From positions 1 through 47,154 of the forward strand of contig WJKP01000018.1 in assembly GCA_014729025.1 (NCBI GenBank): a stretch of DNA of 47,154 nt. The letters are read 5' to 3'. This document shows, piece by piece, positions 16,952-24,982 of the stretch. The translations under genes and the position numbers were made by a program. Source of the stretch: Candidatus Buchananbacteria bacterium. GTDB lineage: Bacteria > Patescibacteriota > Patescibacteriia > CAIXNZ01. Position 1 is the stretch's first letter, and the number at the start of each line of letters is the position of its first letter. A model generated the notes under the pieces. The model was not told the origin of the DNA. It saw only the letters and a program-made list of their open reading frames with translations, and ran no database searches.

Positions 16952-17029
16952 TTAGTGCCACTCGTCAAAATCTCCCTCAGGAAAAACCGAATGGCTAAAC
17001 AATGTCCTTAACCGCGCTGAGTTTTTCAT
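16952..17029 (-). CDS. Tiny SD-led ORF, 25 residues
   Basis: ATG at 17029, stop at 16952. The SD AAAAGGAGA precedes the ATG with 4-5 A between; it is a perfect match to the altered anti-SD at the 16S 3' end (UCUCCUUU). The peptide begins MKNSARLRTLFSHSV and ends FPEGDFDEWH: a basic first half and an acidic, aromatic end. No known family is recognised. It sits between two strong hairpins and upstream of the M20 gene. It could be a leader peptide, a secreted or modified peptide, or a small stand-alone protein. Confidence 0.5.
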   Translation of the reverse strand: MKNSARLRTLFSHSVFPEGDFDEWH

Positions 17030-17058
17030 TTTTTCTCCTTTTTTCTTGAAGTTAGTTT

Positions 17059-17091
17059 TGAGCAGGCGGGCCTTAAAGGCCCGCCTGCTCA
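17059..17091. terminator. GC-rich hairpin between two tiny ORFs
   Basis: TGAGCAGGCGGGCC (17059-17072) and GGCCCGCCTGCTCA (17078-17091): a 14-bp perfect stem with a 5-base loop. No good T-run is present, so it may protect or process RNA rather than terminate. Confidence 0.6.
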
Positions 17092-17098
17092 GTGCTCT

Positions 17099-17140
17099 TT
17101 ACTTCCACGAACGATGGCCTTTGTAACCCTTGCAGCTCAT
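17099..17140 (-). CDS. Tiny SD-led ORF, 13 residues
   Basis: ATG at 17140, stop TAA at 17099-17101: MSCKGYKGHRSWK. It has a strong SD (GAAAGGAGG) 8 bases upstream, preceded by a nested hairpin at 17159-17190 (CCCATA/TATGGG outside, AACCAA/TTGGTT inside with a GCAA loop). The peptide is basic with one Cys and two aromatics. Its function is unknown; it resembles the 18-residue basic ORF at 33939-33995 only in style. It may be the first of a two-peptide leader (with 16952-17029). Confidence 0.45.
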   Translation of the reverse strand: MSCKGYKGHRSWK

Positions 17141-17209
17141 ACTAAGCGCCTCCTTTCTCCCATATATTTAACCAATTGCTTGGTTATGGGACCTGTTAAA
17201 GGTACAAAT

Positions 17210-17242
17210 AAAAAATAGCCCTTGATGCTAGGACTATTTTTT
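17210..17242 (-). terminator. Terminator downstream of the GH-A glycosidase gene
   Basis: On the minus strand AAAAAATAGTCC pairs with GGGCTATTTTTT (12 pairs, one G-U) around a 9-base loop, followed by ATTT. It is about 230 bases past the glycosidase stop. The stretch 17243-17476 holds nothing else recognisable and is AT-rich. Confidence 0.65.
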
Positions 17243-17476
17243 ATGTAAAAATATCTATTGATTCTATTTTAGCGGTAAATTCATTACATCAAAAAAATAA
17301 CCTAGCACATTAATGGGGCATCGTCTGTAATGTTTCCAATTATTAATTTGTAGATTATTTTTCAAATTCATAAATTTTTTTAGCTTATATCTTATTTGTA
17401 CCAAACTGCTAATTTATTGTCAATGCTTTTAGGGTTATCAATGTGTAAAAGTCAACTTTTTTATTCATAAATTTAT

Positions 17477-18481
17477 TTAAAAATATTGTTTGGCAGCCTG
17501 CCAAACTGAAGCATCGTTATGAACGGTTTTTAACCAATACCACCATTCTGCACCCCAAAAATAAGCCCTGGCAAAATTAGTTTTTTTAGCATATTCCGCA
17601 TTTTTTATTAACTGCCTGGCATTCATTGAATGGTAATGAATATCAATTGGAGTCTCTAATGGTCCGTAAGGAAACCATGGTTCCGCCTGTAGCTCCGCGA
17701 TTAATAAATTTTGCTCTTCTTTGCCAAAAATTGCGGCCTTAACTCTATAAAAAGAAGGGGGTAAAAAGAAATACTCCCAATAACCTATATATTTATTATA
17801 AGTAATCCGGTATAATGTGGTCCCAAAATAATCACCCATTTTTATAACCGGATACCAAGAACTTAATTCACCCGAATCAGTTAATAAAATCGGCCGATCA
17901 TCCAAAGCCCTGACAATATCGATTTCTTCTTGTAATTCTTTTTTAGTCATTTGGGGACATTCTCCAAAAAAATCTAAAAAGGGCTCGTTTTCAACTTGCC
18001 ACATTTCAACAGCTGGATGATCTTTATATCTCTCAACAACAACTCTAATATTTTTTCTGGCCCGGGCCCTGGCATCAGCTGGGTTTAATTGATTAACCCA
18101 ATCGGGCTCATGACATTCAGGCCAGCGTGGCTGTCTTCGGCCTACGACTAATATAATTTTTACATCTCTTTTTTTCGCTTCGTCTAATTGCCAATCAATT
18201 GCGGAAAAATCATATTGATCTTGAGCTGGTTCAATATCTTCCCAATAAGTAGGTATTCTTATATATTTAACTTTTAAATCGTCCAAAATGGCTTGATAAT
18301 TTTCACGCCAATTAAGCTTTAAATGTGAAGAGAATTTTTTAGAAAAAGTAATTCCATAATTCATTTTTGGATTAGCTTCATGAGTCTGAACAGCCAAAAT
18401 TATATAAGTAATAACAAAAATCACCAAAAGAACTATAATAATTGTTATTATAAGTTGTTTTATGTTTAATTGCTGTTTCAT
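17477..18481 (-). CDS. Membrane-anchored GH-A clan glycoside hydrolase
   Basis: 334 residues. One N-terminal membrane helix (about residues 9-31) anchors a (beta/alpha)8 glycosidase domain facing outside. IRIPTYWEDIEP and a DWQLDEAKKRDVKIILVVGRRQPRWP segment match the first strands. The acid/base is Glu-166 in WQVENEP and the nucleophile is probably Glu-263 in LLIAELQAEPW. This fits clan GH-A (GH5/GH42-like); substrate is unknown. It is the last gene of a minus-strand run, 5 bases after the transporter gene, suggesting co-expression with import of a released product (inference). Confidence 0.8.
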   Translation of the reverse strand: MKQQLNIKQLIITIIIVLLVIFVITYIILAVQTHEANPKMNYGITFSKKFSSHLKLNWRENYQAILDDLKVKYIRIPTYWEDIEPAQDQYDFSAIDWQLDEAKKRDVKIILVVGRRQPRWPECHEPDWVNQLNPADARARARKNIRVVVERYKDHPAVEMWQVENEPFLDFFGECPQMTKKELQEEIDIVRALDDRPILLTDSGELSSWYPVIKMGDYFGTTLYRITYNKYIGYWEYFFLPPSFYRVKAAIFGKEEQNLLIAELQAEPWFPYGPLETPIDIHYHSMNARQLIKNAEYAKKTNFARAYFWGAEWWYWLKTVHNDASVWQAAKQYF

Positions 18482-18486
18482 AAATC

Positions 18487-19383
18487 TTATTTTATTGTTA
18501 ATAAATATAAACCAAAAGCTATTAATATAATAGCAATTATTTTTTGAATAACCTGTTTATAATTCAAGGATTCTTTTAACTGAGGTGTTTTTGTGCCCAA
18601 AAGAGTTGCTAAAATAAAAACAAAAGCATATTGAATTGCTTGTAAAGCATTAATCAAGGTAGCACTGGCCAAAGAAAAAGCATAATTTTGGCCAATTACC
18701 CCAGCTCCGCCAAAAATTTGAATTGCTAAAATTAAACCGCCTTTTTGTTTTTTGGGCCTTTGCCAATCAATTTTAATAGCACGTCGATTTTGTGGTATAA
18801 GAAAAATAAACAAAGCTGTTACAAATCCGCCTAAGCGGACCCAAACAAATCCCGAGATAAAAGGTTGATAAAGATAAACGTATTTAGCTAATACATAACT
18901 ACAAGCAAAGGCTACCCCGGATAAAACTGCCCAAAAAATTAATTGCTTGGCAGTTTTTTGTTTTTTACTTTCTAATGGCCAGGAAATCACAATAATAGCT
19001 AAAACTAAAATCGCAAAGGACACAATTTGATTGCCTGTTAATCTTTCGCCTAAGAATTGATAGGAAAGCAAAAAAGTAAAAATAGGAGCCGAACTCCCCA
19101 TGATTGTTATGGCTCTAGTTGTTTCACCAGCATTAATCGCCTTATACATAAAAAATAAAGCAAAAACAAAAGCTACTCCCCCCCAAAAACACCAAAAAAG
19201 CTGAAACCAGCCCGGCCAAATTACGCCAAAAGGAATCAAGATTAAAGTAACGATGCCCATAAAGCCGACGTAAAAAGCATACACGATTGGTTTTGTTTTA
19301 TACTTACTGACTACTAATTTATCGCCTATATTCGCCAAAGCAAAAAGCAAATAGGCACTAACGGTAATTAATAACCAAGTCAT
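18487..19383 (-). CDS. EamA/DMT-superfamily transporter
   Basis: 298 residues with about ten hydrophobic helices in two similar halves. The first half contains FMYKAINAGETTRAITIMGSSAPIFTFLLSYQFLGERLTGNQI, the typical end of an EamA repeat. The second half has the equivalent YAFSLASATLINALQAIQYAFVFILATLLG. Substrate is not predictable (the family exports or imports metabolites, including nucleotide-sugars). It is embedded between an exonuclease gene and the glycosidase gene. Confidence 0.85.
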   Translation of the reverse strand: MTWLLITVSAYLLFALANIGDKLVVSKYKTKPIVYAFYVGFMGIVTLILIPFGVIWPGWFQLFWCFWGGVAFVFALFFMYKAINAGETTRAITIMGSSAPIFTFLLSYQFLGERLTGNQIVSFAILVLAIIVISWPLESKKQKTAKQLIFWAVLSGVAFACSYVLAKYVYLYQPFISGFVWVRLGGFVTALFIFLIPQNRRAIKIDWQRPKKQKGGLILAIQIFGGAGVIGQNYAFSLASATLINALQAIQYAFVFILATLLGTKTPQLKESLNYKQVIQKIIAIILIAFGLYLLTIK

Positions 19384-19437
19384 ATTAGTAATAATTTATA
19401 ATTAGCTCTTAAAATCTCTCCGTCTCAGGCTAAAATC

Positions 19438-20151
19438 TTATTTAATATTTATATACTTATCCCATTTTTCATACAAATCTCTCGTGGCAGAAAGATCTCC
19501 CACATTATAACGGGCAATTTTTTGATATTCTTTAGCTTTAAATAAAGGCTGAACTTCATCACCTGTCACACCGCCATCTTTGGGGCTTTGAAGACCCAAG
19601 GCTCGACAAAAAAGATGCAGACTGCCCTTTCGTCTAACTGCGCCATAAAAAGATAATTGATCCATTAAATCAATGTGTAAAGCATTAAATTTTTGATTAT
19701 TTAAATAACGATTGGACATTAAATCTTTTGAAGGCTTGACTTCATGAACCGCTGAACGAATCATTAAAAAGGGGACATCAAAACATCTACCATTAAAACT
19801 TATAAATTCATTGTATTCTAAAATACCCTGCCAAAAATTTTCCAGCATTTGTTTTTCTGTCATGGCTCGAAAAACAATTCCGTTTTCTTCAAAATCCTGA
19901 TAATTTTGGTCTGGTGCTTGATAATAAACCGCACCCTTATTAGTTTCATAATCCAAAACGCCAATAGCCACTATTTCACCGGTTAAGGGCGAAAAGCCCA
20001 ACCCGTTTTTTATGTCTTCCACTCCTTTTTCAAATTCTTCTTCAGAAACAGTTTCTCTTTTTAACCAACGGGTTAAATTCTCTTGCGTTGTTTTATCCAG
20101 GTTATCCCAATCTTCACCAATTGTTTCTATGTCAAAAATTAATTTAGGCAT
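19438..20151 (-). CDS. Predicted 3'-5' exonuclease, PolB-like (DEDDy)
   Basis: 237 residues. DEDDy motifs are in order: FDIETIG (Asp-7, Glu-9) for ExoI, SFNGRCFDVPFLMIR for ExoII, and YNVGDLSATRDLYEKW for ExoIII. This is the pattern of the stand-alone 3'-5' exonucleases related to family B polymerase proofreading domains. No polymerase domain is present. It is separated by 3 bases from the upstream Cys-rich protein gene, so the two are probably co-translated. A role in DNA or RNA end trimming is inferred from the family. Confidence 0.85.
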   Translation of the reverse strand: MPKLIFDIETIGEDWDNLDKTTQENLTRWLKRETVSEEEFEKGVEDIKNGLGFSPLTGEIVAIGVLDYETNKGAVYYQAPDQNYQDFEENGIVFRAMTEKQMLENFWQGILEYNEFISFNGRCFDVPFLMIRSAVHEVKPSKDLMSNRYLNNQKFNALHIDLMDQLSFYGAVRRKGSLHLFCRALGLQSPKDGGVTGDEVQPLFKAKEYQKIARYNVGDLSATRDLYEKWDKYINIK

Positions 20152-20154
20152 ATT

Positions 20155-20349
20155 TTATTTTTTTTTATTCTTTTTAAAAAAATATTCAATTGAACGATCA
20201 TAAGTCTTTTCTTGTTCAGCCGTAAAATAACAAGCCGGGACTTCATTTTTAGCACGATGATAAGCCAAACATTCACAACAAAATCCTTTTTTATCACAAG
20301 GATAATTACAATTACAAAATTCTAAGTTTTTTGGGTTTTGACATTCCAT
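20155..20349 (-). CDS. Small Cys-rich protein (DUF6485-like)
   Basis: 64 residues. It starts [19 protein letters not shown] and continues [21 protein letters not shown], then YDRSIEYF and a Lys-rich end. Eight Cys in the first 40 residues suggest a metal-binding knuckle. The pattern resembles the DUF6485 family from memory; function unknown. No signal peptide, so probably cytoplasmic. Confidence 0.65.
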   Translation of the reverse strand: MECQNPKNLEFCNCNYPCDKKGFCCECLAYHRAKNEVPACYFTAEQEKTYDRSIEYFFKKNKKK

Positions 20350-20391
20350 ATGTTACTTTAATTTTAGCACAAATTACTTAGTTATAAAAAT

Positions 20392-20421
20392 AAAAAAGAC
20401 GTGTTTTTATACGTCTTTTTT
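20392..20421 (-). terminator. Terminator after dnaN
   Basis: AAAAAAGACGT / ACGTCTTTTTT arms with an 8-base loop; followed by T on both strands. Confidence 0.85.
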
Positions 20422-20431
20422 TATTATCTTC

Positions 20432-21595
20432 TTATTGTTTTATCGGCATAATTATATATAAATAATCTTCAGAAGCAATAGGTTCTTCACCTTCTGGTAA
20501 GCTTTCAGCCGGTTTAATCACACAAGGATTAGACTCATCAGACATTTCAAAAATAAGTTGCGAAGCATCAATATTTTGCAAACCATCCAATAAATATCGA
20601 TAATTAATAATGATTTTATTATCCTCGCCTGTTACAATACTTTCAACCTTAGAACGATTCTCACCTAATTGATTATTGGTTGAAGAAACTGTAACACCAT
20701 TTTTATCTAATTCCAAATTAATATCATAAATGCCTGTTCGAGAAAAAAGAGCCGCTGTTTTGGTTGCTTTTATTAAATCATTAATATTAACAATAGCTTT
20801 TGTTTTATAATCAGAAGGAATGATTTGCTGATAATTAGGATATTGGCCTTCAATTATTCGTGAAACTAATTCGACATTATCAAAAACAAATAAAACCTGA
20901 TTGTCTTCAAAATAAATCTCTAAACCCGAATTGCTTTCTTCATCGCTGACCCTTTCGTTTTGTCCGGTAAGATTAGATAAAATTCTAAATAATTCCTGAA
21001 TGGTTTTGGCGGGAATAATCACTTCTTTTTCAGTTTTTACTTTTTCTTTAAGTTTAATCTTTTTTTCGGCCAAACGATAACTGTCAGTAGTAGCTAAAGT
21101 TAAAAGATCTTCTTTGAAATTAAAATAAACGCCTGAAATTTCCGGTCTTGTTTCCGACACAGAAACAGCTAACAAAACCTGGGAAAAAGCTTTTAATATT
21201 TCATTTATTTTACAGCTATAAACTTCACTTCTTGTCACTTGAGGAATCAAAGGAAACTCTTCCGGACTATTACCTTTTATCTTGGTTTCCTGTTGCTCTG
21301 TTTTTATTTCTAAATTATCGTCTTTTTGCTCTAATAAAACTTTTTGATTTGGCAACAAATTAACATAATCGTTTATTAATTTTGAATGAACAGTATAACT
21401 ACCATCTTTTTCTATTTTTCCTCTTATTTGACAATTAATCCCGATTTCCAAATTTGTTGTAGTTAAATTTAAAATGCCTTTTTCCGCTTTAATTAAAACA
21501 TTATTTAAAATGGGTAAAGAAGTATTTTTACTGGCGATATGTGAAACAATATTTAGTCCTTGATTTAAATTTTCTTGAGTACAAGTTATTTTCAT
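20432..21595 (-). CDS. dnaN: DNA polymerase III beta subunit (sliding clamp)
   Basis: 387 residues, close to the usual 365-380. The start MKITCTQENLNQGLNIVSHIASKNTSLPILNNVLIK is the typical first clamp repeat; ETRPEISGVYF and ATDSYRLAEKKI mark the second; the C-terminal YIIMPIKQ is the expected clamp end. It forms the ring that holds replication enzymes on DNA. It lies immediately after dnaA in the same direction, the classic bacterial order. No SD before the ATG. Confidence 0.97.
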   Translation of the reverse strand: MKITCTQENLNQGLNIVSHIASKNTSLPILNNVLIKAEKGILNLTTTNLEIGINCQIRGKIEKDGSYTVHSKLINDYVNLLPNQKVLLEQKDDNLEIKTEQQETKIKGNSPEEFPLIPQVTRSEVYSCKINEILKAFSQVLLAVSVSETRPEISGVYFNFKEDLLTLATTDSYRLAEKKIKLKEKVKTEKEVIIPAKTIQELFRILSNLTGQNERVSDEESNSGLEIYFEDNQVLFVFDNVELVSRIIEGQYPNYQQIIPSDYKTKAIVNINDLIKATKTAALFSRTGIYDINLELDKNGVTVSSTNNQLGENRSKVESIVTGEDNKIIINYRYLLDGLQNIDASQLIFEMSDESNPCVIKPAESLPEGEEPIASEDYLYIIMPIKQ

Positions 21596-21901
21596 AAAAT
21601 TATATTTTTAATAATAAATATATATAATTTAATAATAATAATAATAATAAGGAAGGGGATAAAAGTAGTTATTAGAACGTTTTTGTTTATTTTTAGGGAA
21701 AAATTCAGATAATCAGCTGTTTAAAAAGGCTGGAAAACTTTTTAATGTAACTGTGTTTATTTTGTTGATTTAATTTGGTTCTTTTTTTTCTTGGGGAAAT
21801 GTTCTATTTTTATTCACCTTTTTTCATTAGTTTTTATAAATATTATCCCTGCTTTTTCCCAATAAATTTTACCTTTATTAACTATTTTTACACAAGCAAA
21901 T
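21596..21901. other. dnaA-dnaN intergenic region with TAA repeats (possible unwinding element)
   Basis: 306 AT-rich bases without a convincing ORF. It contains seven TAA repeats (21630-21650) and one DnaA-box-like TTTTACACA (21886-21894). Trinucleotide repeats of this kind and a nearby DnaA box are features of unwinding elements, so it may be part of the origin together with the gap at 23303-23515. Confidence 0.4.
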
Positions 21902-23302
21902 CTACATGGCGTATAATCGCTGTTTAATTTGCTCTATTTCTCTTCTAGTTCTTTCGTCATTATCATAATTATTTTTTATTTTATTAACAGCATGCATAGC
22001 TGTGGTATGATCACGGCCTCCCAATTCATGTCCGATGGTCGGAAAAGAGCTTTTTATTTCTTCTCTTAATAAAAACATGGCGATCTGTCTCGGAGTAACT
22101 AATTTTTTTTCTCTGCACTTGCCAATTAAATCATCTAAAGCAACATCGTAAAAATTGGAGACGGCATGCAAGATTTCTTTTGAAGTTACTGATTTTTTTT
22201 GTAAATTTGTTGTTAAGCCAGATAAAATCTTTTTAACCGAATCTAAGGTTGGTTTTGTGTTATTTAATTGATTGTAAGCAATTATTCTGTTTAGAGCACC
22301 TTCAAGCTCCCTGACGTTGCTGGAGATATTATTGGCTAAATAAGTTATAATGTCTTTTTCTAGTTTTTGTTTTTTTTCGTTCATTTTGGCTTCTAAGATA
22401 GCTACACGAGTTTCATAATCTGGCAATGAAATATCAGCAATCATTCCCCATTCAAATCTTGTCAAGAGACGATTTTCTAAGGCAGGAATAGATTTGGGCG
22501 GACGATCAGAAGACAAAACAATTTGTTTGTTGTTTTGATGTAAGGCGTTAAAAGTATGGAAAAATTCTTCTTGTGTTCCTTCTTTACCGGCTAAAAATTG
22601 GATATCATCAATTAATAAGACGTCAACTGAACGGTAAAGATCTTTAAAATTGGTGGCTTTCCCGTTTGAAATTGAATTAATAAAATCATTAGTGAATTTT
22701 TCACAAGTAATGTAAAGAATTTTTTTATCGCCGGTTTTATAAATAATTTCATGCCCGATAGCTTGCAGTAAATGAGTTTTTCCCAAACCAGCTCCCCCAT
22801 AAAGAAAAAGAGGATTATAGGTCAGCCCTGGATTAGAGGCTACGGCCAAGGAAGCTGCTCTAGCTAATTCATTGTTTTTCCCCACAATAAAAGCATTAAA
22901 AGTATATAATGGGTTCAAACCATAAGAAGTTGTTTTTGGGACGCCAGCATTTTTAGATGCTTGTTGAATAAAATTTTTTTCTGTTTCAGAGGTATTAAAA
23001 TTTTCAGGATTTTTGTCTTCGTTTTTTTTAATTTCTTTGGCCTGGCTTTGTTTTATGGAGGCTACTTTATAATTTATGTTTTTTATCTCTTTTTCTGTTA
23101 TATTCCTTAAGGCTTTTAAAATTTCAGAATTATATTTTTTTTCCAGCCAGCTTTTGGTAAAACCATTGGGTACGCCAAGAATAACACTTGTTTCATCAAG
23201 CTCTAAAATAAAAGTTCCTTTAAACCAGGTAGTGAAATTTGCCTTGCTTAAAGAAAGTTCTAATTCACCAAGAACAGCTTGCCAAATTTGTTGAGTATTC
23301 AT
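21902..23302 (-). CDS. dnaA: Chromosomal replication initiator DnaA
   Basis: 466 residues. Domain I at the N-terminus (IWQAVLGELELSLSKANFTTWF), a variable linker (about 85-130), the AAA+ domain with Walker A GGAGLGKT (169-176), Walker B LLIDDIQ (Asp-231/232) and RLLTRFEWG, and C-terminal domain IV with GGRDHTTAMHAVNKI, the DnaA-box recognition helix. It binds origin boxes and opens the duplex. The start is fixed by domain I homology; AGGGG is 5 bases upstream. It is divergent from rpmH across a gap with DnaA boxes. Confidence 0.98.
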   Translation of the reverse strand: MNTQQIWQAVLGELELSLSKANFTTWFKGTFILELDETSVILGVPNGFTKSWLEKKYNSEILKALRNITEKEIKNINYKVASIKQSQAKEIKKNEDKNPENFNTSETEKNFIQQASKNAGVPKTTSYGLNPLYTFNAFIVGKNNELARAASLAVASNPGLTYNPLFLYGGAGLGKTHLLQAIGHEIIYKTGDKKILYITCEKFTNDFINSISNGKATNFKDLYRSVDVLLIDDIQFLAGKEGTQEEFFHTFNALHQNNKQIVLSSDRPPKSIPALENRLLTRFEWGMIADISLPDYETRVAILEAKMNEKKQKLEKDIITYLANNISSNVRELEGALNRIIAYNQLNNTKPTLDSVKKILSGLTTNLQKKSVTSKEILHAVSNFYDVALDDLIGKCREKKLVTPRQIAMFLLREEIKSSFPTIGHELGGRDHTTAMHAVNKIKNNYDNDERTRREIEQIKQRLYAM

Positions 23303-23515
23303 AATTCCCCTGAAAATTATTAGCTAGAGAAATTTTCTTTTAATATATAAAATATAATAACACAAATAAATTTAGAAAAAAACAAAGAAAAACAAGTGAA
23401 ATGTTAATATATTGTTTATATGTTGTGGATTTATTTTAAACTATTAATTTAATTTTGACAAATTTTTCCACAACTGTTACAATAATGTTGACTTTTAAAT
23501 CTTAAAATTTGAAAT
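23303..23515. other. dnaA-rpmH intergenic region, candidate oriC with DnaA boxes
   Basis: 213 bases, very AT-rich. DnaA-box-like sites: AAATCCACA on the minus strand (23424-23432) and TTTTCCACA on the plus strand (23464-23472). The divergent dnaA-rpmH gap is the usual origin site in many bacteria. Too few boxes are visible to call the origin with certainty. Confidence 0.5.
23455..23483 (+). promoter_or_regulatory. rpmH-rnpA-yidD promoter with a DnaA box in the spacer
   Basis: TTGACA (23455-23460), 17-base spacer, TACAAT (23478-23483). The DnaA-box-like TTTTCCACA (23464-23472) lies entirely in the spacer, so DnaA binding would be expected to block this promoter. Confidence 0.75.
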
Positions 23516-23677
23516 ATGCCGAAAAGAACATACAAACCGAAACGACGCAAAAGAGCAAAAACTCATGGTTTTCGAGAAAGAATGAAAACAAAAAAGGGCC
23601 AGCAAACATTAAACCGAAGACGAGCTAAAAAACGTACTAAACTGACTGTTTCAGATGAAAAAAAAGGTAAAAAATAA
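23516..23677 (+). CDS. rpmH: 50S ribosomal protein L34
   Basis: 53 residues: [19 protein letters not shown], then [20 protein letters not shown]. This is the L34 signature with a short extra C-terminal tail ([13 protein letters not shown]); the usual length is 44-46. It is part of the large ribosomal subunit. It lies in the conserved order rpmH-rnpA-yidD, divergent from dnaA. No SD; start fixed by homology. Confidence 0.97.
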   Translation: MPKRTYKPKRRKRAKTHGFRERMKTKKGQQTLNRRRAKKRTKLTVSDEKKGKK

Positions 23678-23699
23678 GAGTTATTGTTCGACTGATTAG

Positions 23700-23730
23700 A
23701 AAAAACTAGGCAAAATCGTCTAGTTTTTTT
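23700..23730 (+). terminator. Hairpin between rpmH and rnpA
   Basis: AAAAAACTAG / CTAGTTTTTT arms and a 10-base loop with trailing T. It probably gives partial termination so that L34 exceeds RnpA. Confidence 0.75.
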
Positions 23731-23741
23731 ATAATAAAACT

Positions 23742-24095
23742 ATGTTAGAAAAAAAGCAACGTTTAACCAAAAAAAAAGAGTTTGAAAAAATAACTCAAAG
23801 GGGTAAGGCTTATTATTCCCCGATTTTAATTTTAAAAATTTTAAAAAACGATTTATCTTATTCCCGGTTTGGCCTTATTGTTTCTAATAAAGTTAGTAAG
23901 AAAGCCAGTCAGCGTAATTTAATAAAAAGAAGAATTAGAGAAATTATCCGTTTAAATTTAAATAGAATTAATGCCGGTTATGATATCTTAATTATTGTTT
24001 CCCCCAAAATAATAGCTCAAGATAAGAAAGTTTTAAAATATCAAGCAATCGAAAAATCTTTAATGACAGCGTTTTCTAAAGCCGATTTAATATGA
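23742..24095 (+). CDS. rnpA: Ribonuclease P protein component
   Basis: 117 residues. It begins [22 protein letters not shown] and contains [28 protein letters not shown], the RNP box ([10 protein letters not shown]). It assists the RNase P RNA in processing tRNA 5' ends. Its stop overlaps the yidD start by 4 bases (ATGA), so translation is coupled. The RNase P RNA itself is not in this window. Confidence 0.95.
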   Translation: MLEKKQRLTKKKEFEKITQRGKAYYSPILILKILKNDLSYSRFGLIVSNKVSKKASQRNLIKRRIREIIRLNLNRINAGYDILIIVSPKIIAQDKKVLKYQAIEKSLMTAFSKADLI

Positions 24096-24349
24096 TAAAA
24101 AATTTAAAAATTTTAATTAAAATAGCGGTTTTATCATCAATAAGATTTTATCAAAAAACGTTATCTTTTGATCATGGACCTTTAGCTAAATTTTTCCCTT
24201 TTTGGGGTTGTCGTTTTTATCCTTCTTGCAGTGAATATACTTATCAGGCCATTACTAAATTCGGAGTCATTAAGGGTTGTTATTTGGGTTTAAAACGTTT
24301 GCTTCGTTGTCATCCTTGGTCAAGCGGTGGTCCTGATCCAGTACCCTAA
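24092..24349 (+). CDS. yidD: Membrane protein insertion efficiency factor YidD
   Basis: 85 residues. The family motifs are clear: [54 protein letters not shown]. The N-terminal amphipathic helix associates with the membrane. yidD normally precedes yidC; here it is followed by a terminator and a convergent gene, so yidC must be elsewhere. Confidence 0.95.
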   Translation: MIKNLKILIKIAVLSSIRFYQKTLSFDHGPLAKFFPFWGCRFYPSCSEYTYQAITKFGVIKGCYLGLKRLLRCHPWSSGGPDPVP

Positions 24350-24358
24350 GCATAAAAG

Positions 24359-24385
24359 AAAACGGCTCTATTAAGAGCCGTTTTT
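24359..24385. terminator. Bidirectional terminator after yidD
   Basis: AAAACGGCTCT (24359-24369) / AGAGCCGTTTT (24374-24384) with a 4-base loop. The stop codon of the convergent gene at 24371 lies in the loop, so that gene's last codons (Asn-Gly-Ser) form one arm. Confidence 0.85.
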
Positions 24386-24907
24386 AAGAAATTTAAAGGA
24401 TAAGATTATCTGATCATATTTTTTTTTATATTTTTGCTTTTTTTCTTTTTCCGGGATGTAAGCAATGATCAGAGTTTTATAATTATTACCTTTAACTACG
24501 GAGAGAATATAAAACAGATAAGGATGCTCGGCTTGTTTATCAGTTACTTTTTTGCAGTATTGGTTTATTTTTTCTTTCTTTTTTTGTAAAACAAAACAAG
24601 TTGTCATGCCGTTTGTCATTTGAGTAAAAGTTGCTGCCCGATTTTTATTTAAAGTCAAAATTTCGATTTTAATCCCGCAAAGCAATTCATTTGTTTTATA
24701 TTTTTGATTGGCAGCTAAAGCATCAGGTGAATAAAGGGCTAAATACCCTTTTTTCGCATCATCAGCTTGCAAAACCCAGTTTTTAGGATAAGCAAACTGA
24801 AATTTATAACTTTTGTCTTGATAAGACGCTAATTCTTGTTTTTCTCCCTCAGTTTTAAGGCTAATTAAAAGAACAATAATCCCCCACAACAGTATATTTT
24901 TCCTCAT
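24371..24907 (-). CDS. Secreted protein with PsbP-like domain, unknown function
   Basis: 178 residues. A hydrophobic N-terminus (MRKNILLWGIIVLLISL) acts as signal or anchor. The mature part has YKFQFAYPKNWVLQADDAKKGYLALYSP, the common first strand of PsbP/LpqN-like domains found in many secreted bacterial proteins, and ends IILSFKFL. It has a very strong SD (GGAGGAGG) before ATG and a promoter overlapping tsaC's end. The gene is low-GC, like its surroundings, so the SD is not just a sign of recent acquisition. Confidence 0.65.
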   Translation of the reverse strand: MRKNILLWGIIVLLISLKTEGEKQELASYQDKSYKFQFAYPKNWVLQADDAKKGYLALYSPDALAANQKYKTNELLCGIKIEILTLNKNRAATFTQMTNGMTTCFVLQKKKEKINQYCKKVTDKQAEHPYLFYILSVVKGNNYKTLIIAYIPEKEKKQKYKKKYDQIILSFKFLKNGS

Positions 24908-24954
24908 TCTGCTTCCTCCTCCCCGCTTAATTTAAAATTACTTGGCTTTAAGCT

Positions 24955-24982
24955 ATTTTAAGGTATTTATGAAAAAAGTCAA
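24955..24982 (-). promoter_or_regulatory. Promoter of the PsbP-like gene
   Basis: TTGACT (24977-24982), 16-base spacer, TAAAAT (24955-24960) on the minus strand; the -35 overlaps the tsaC stop. Confidence 0.5.
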
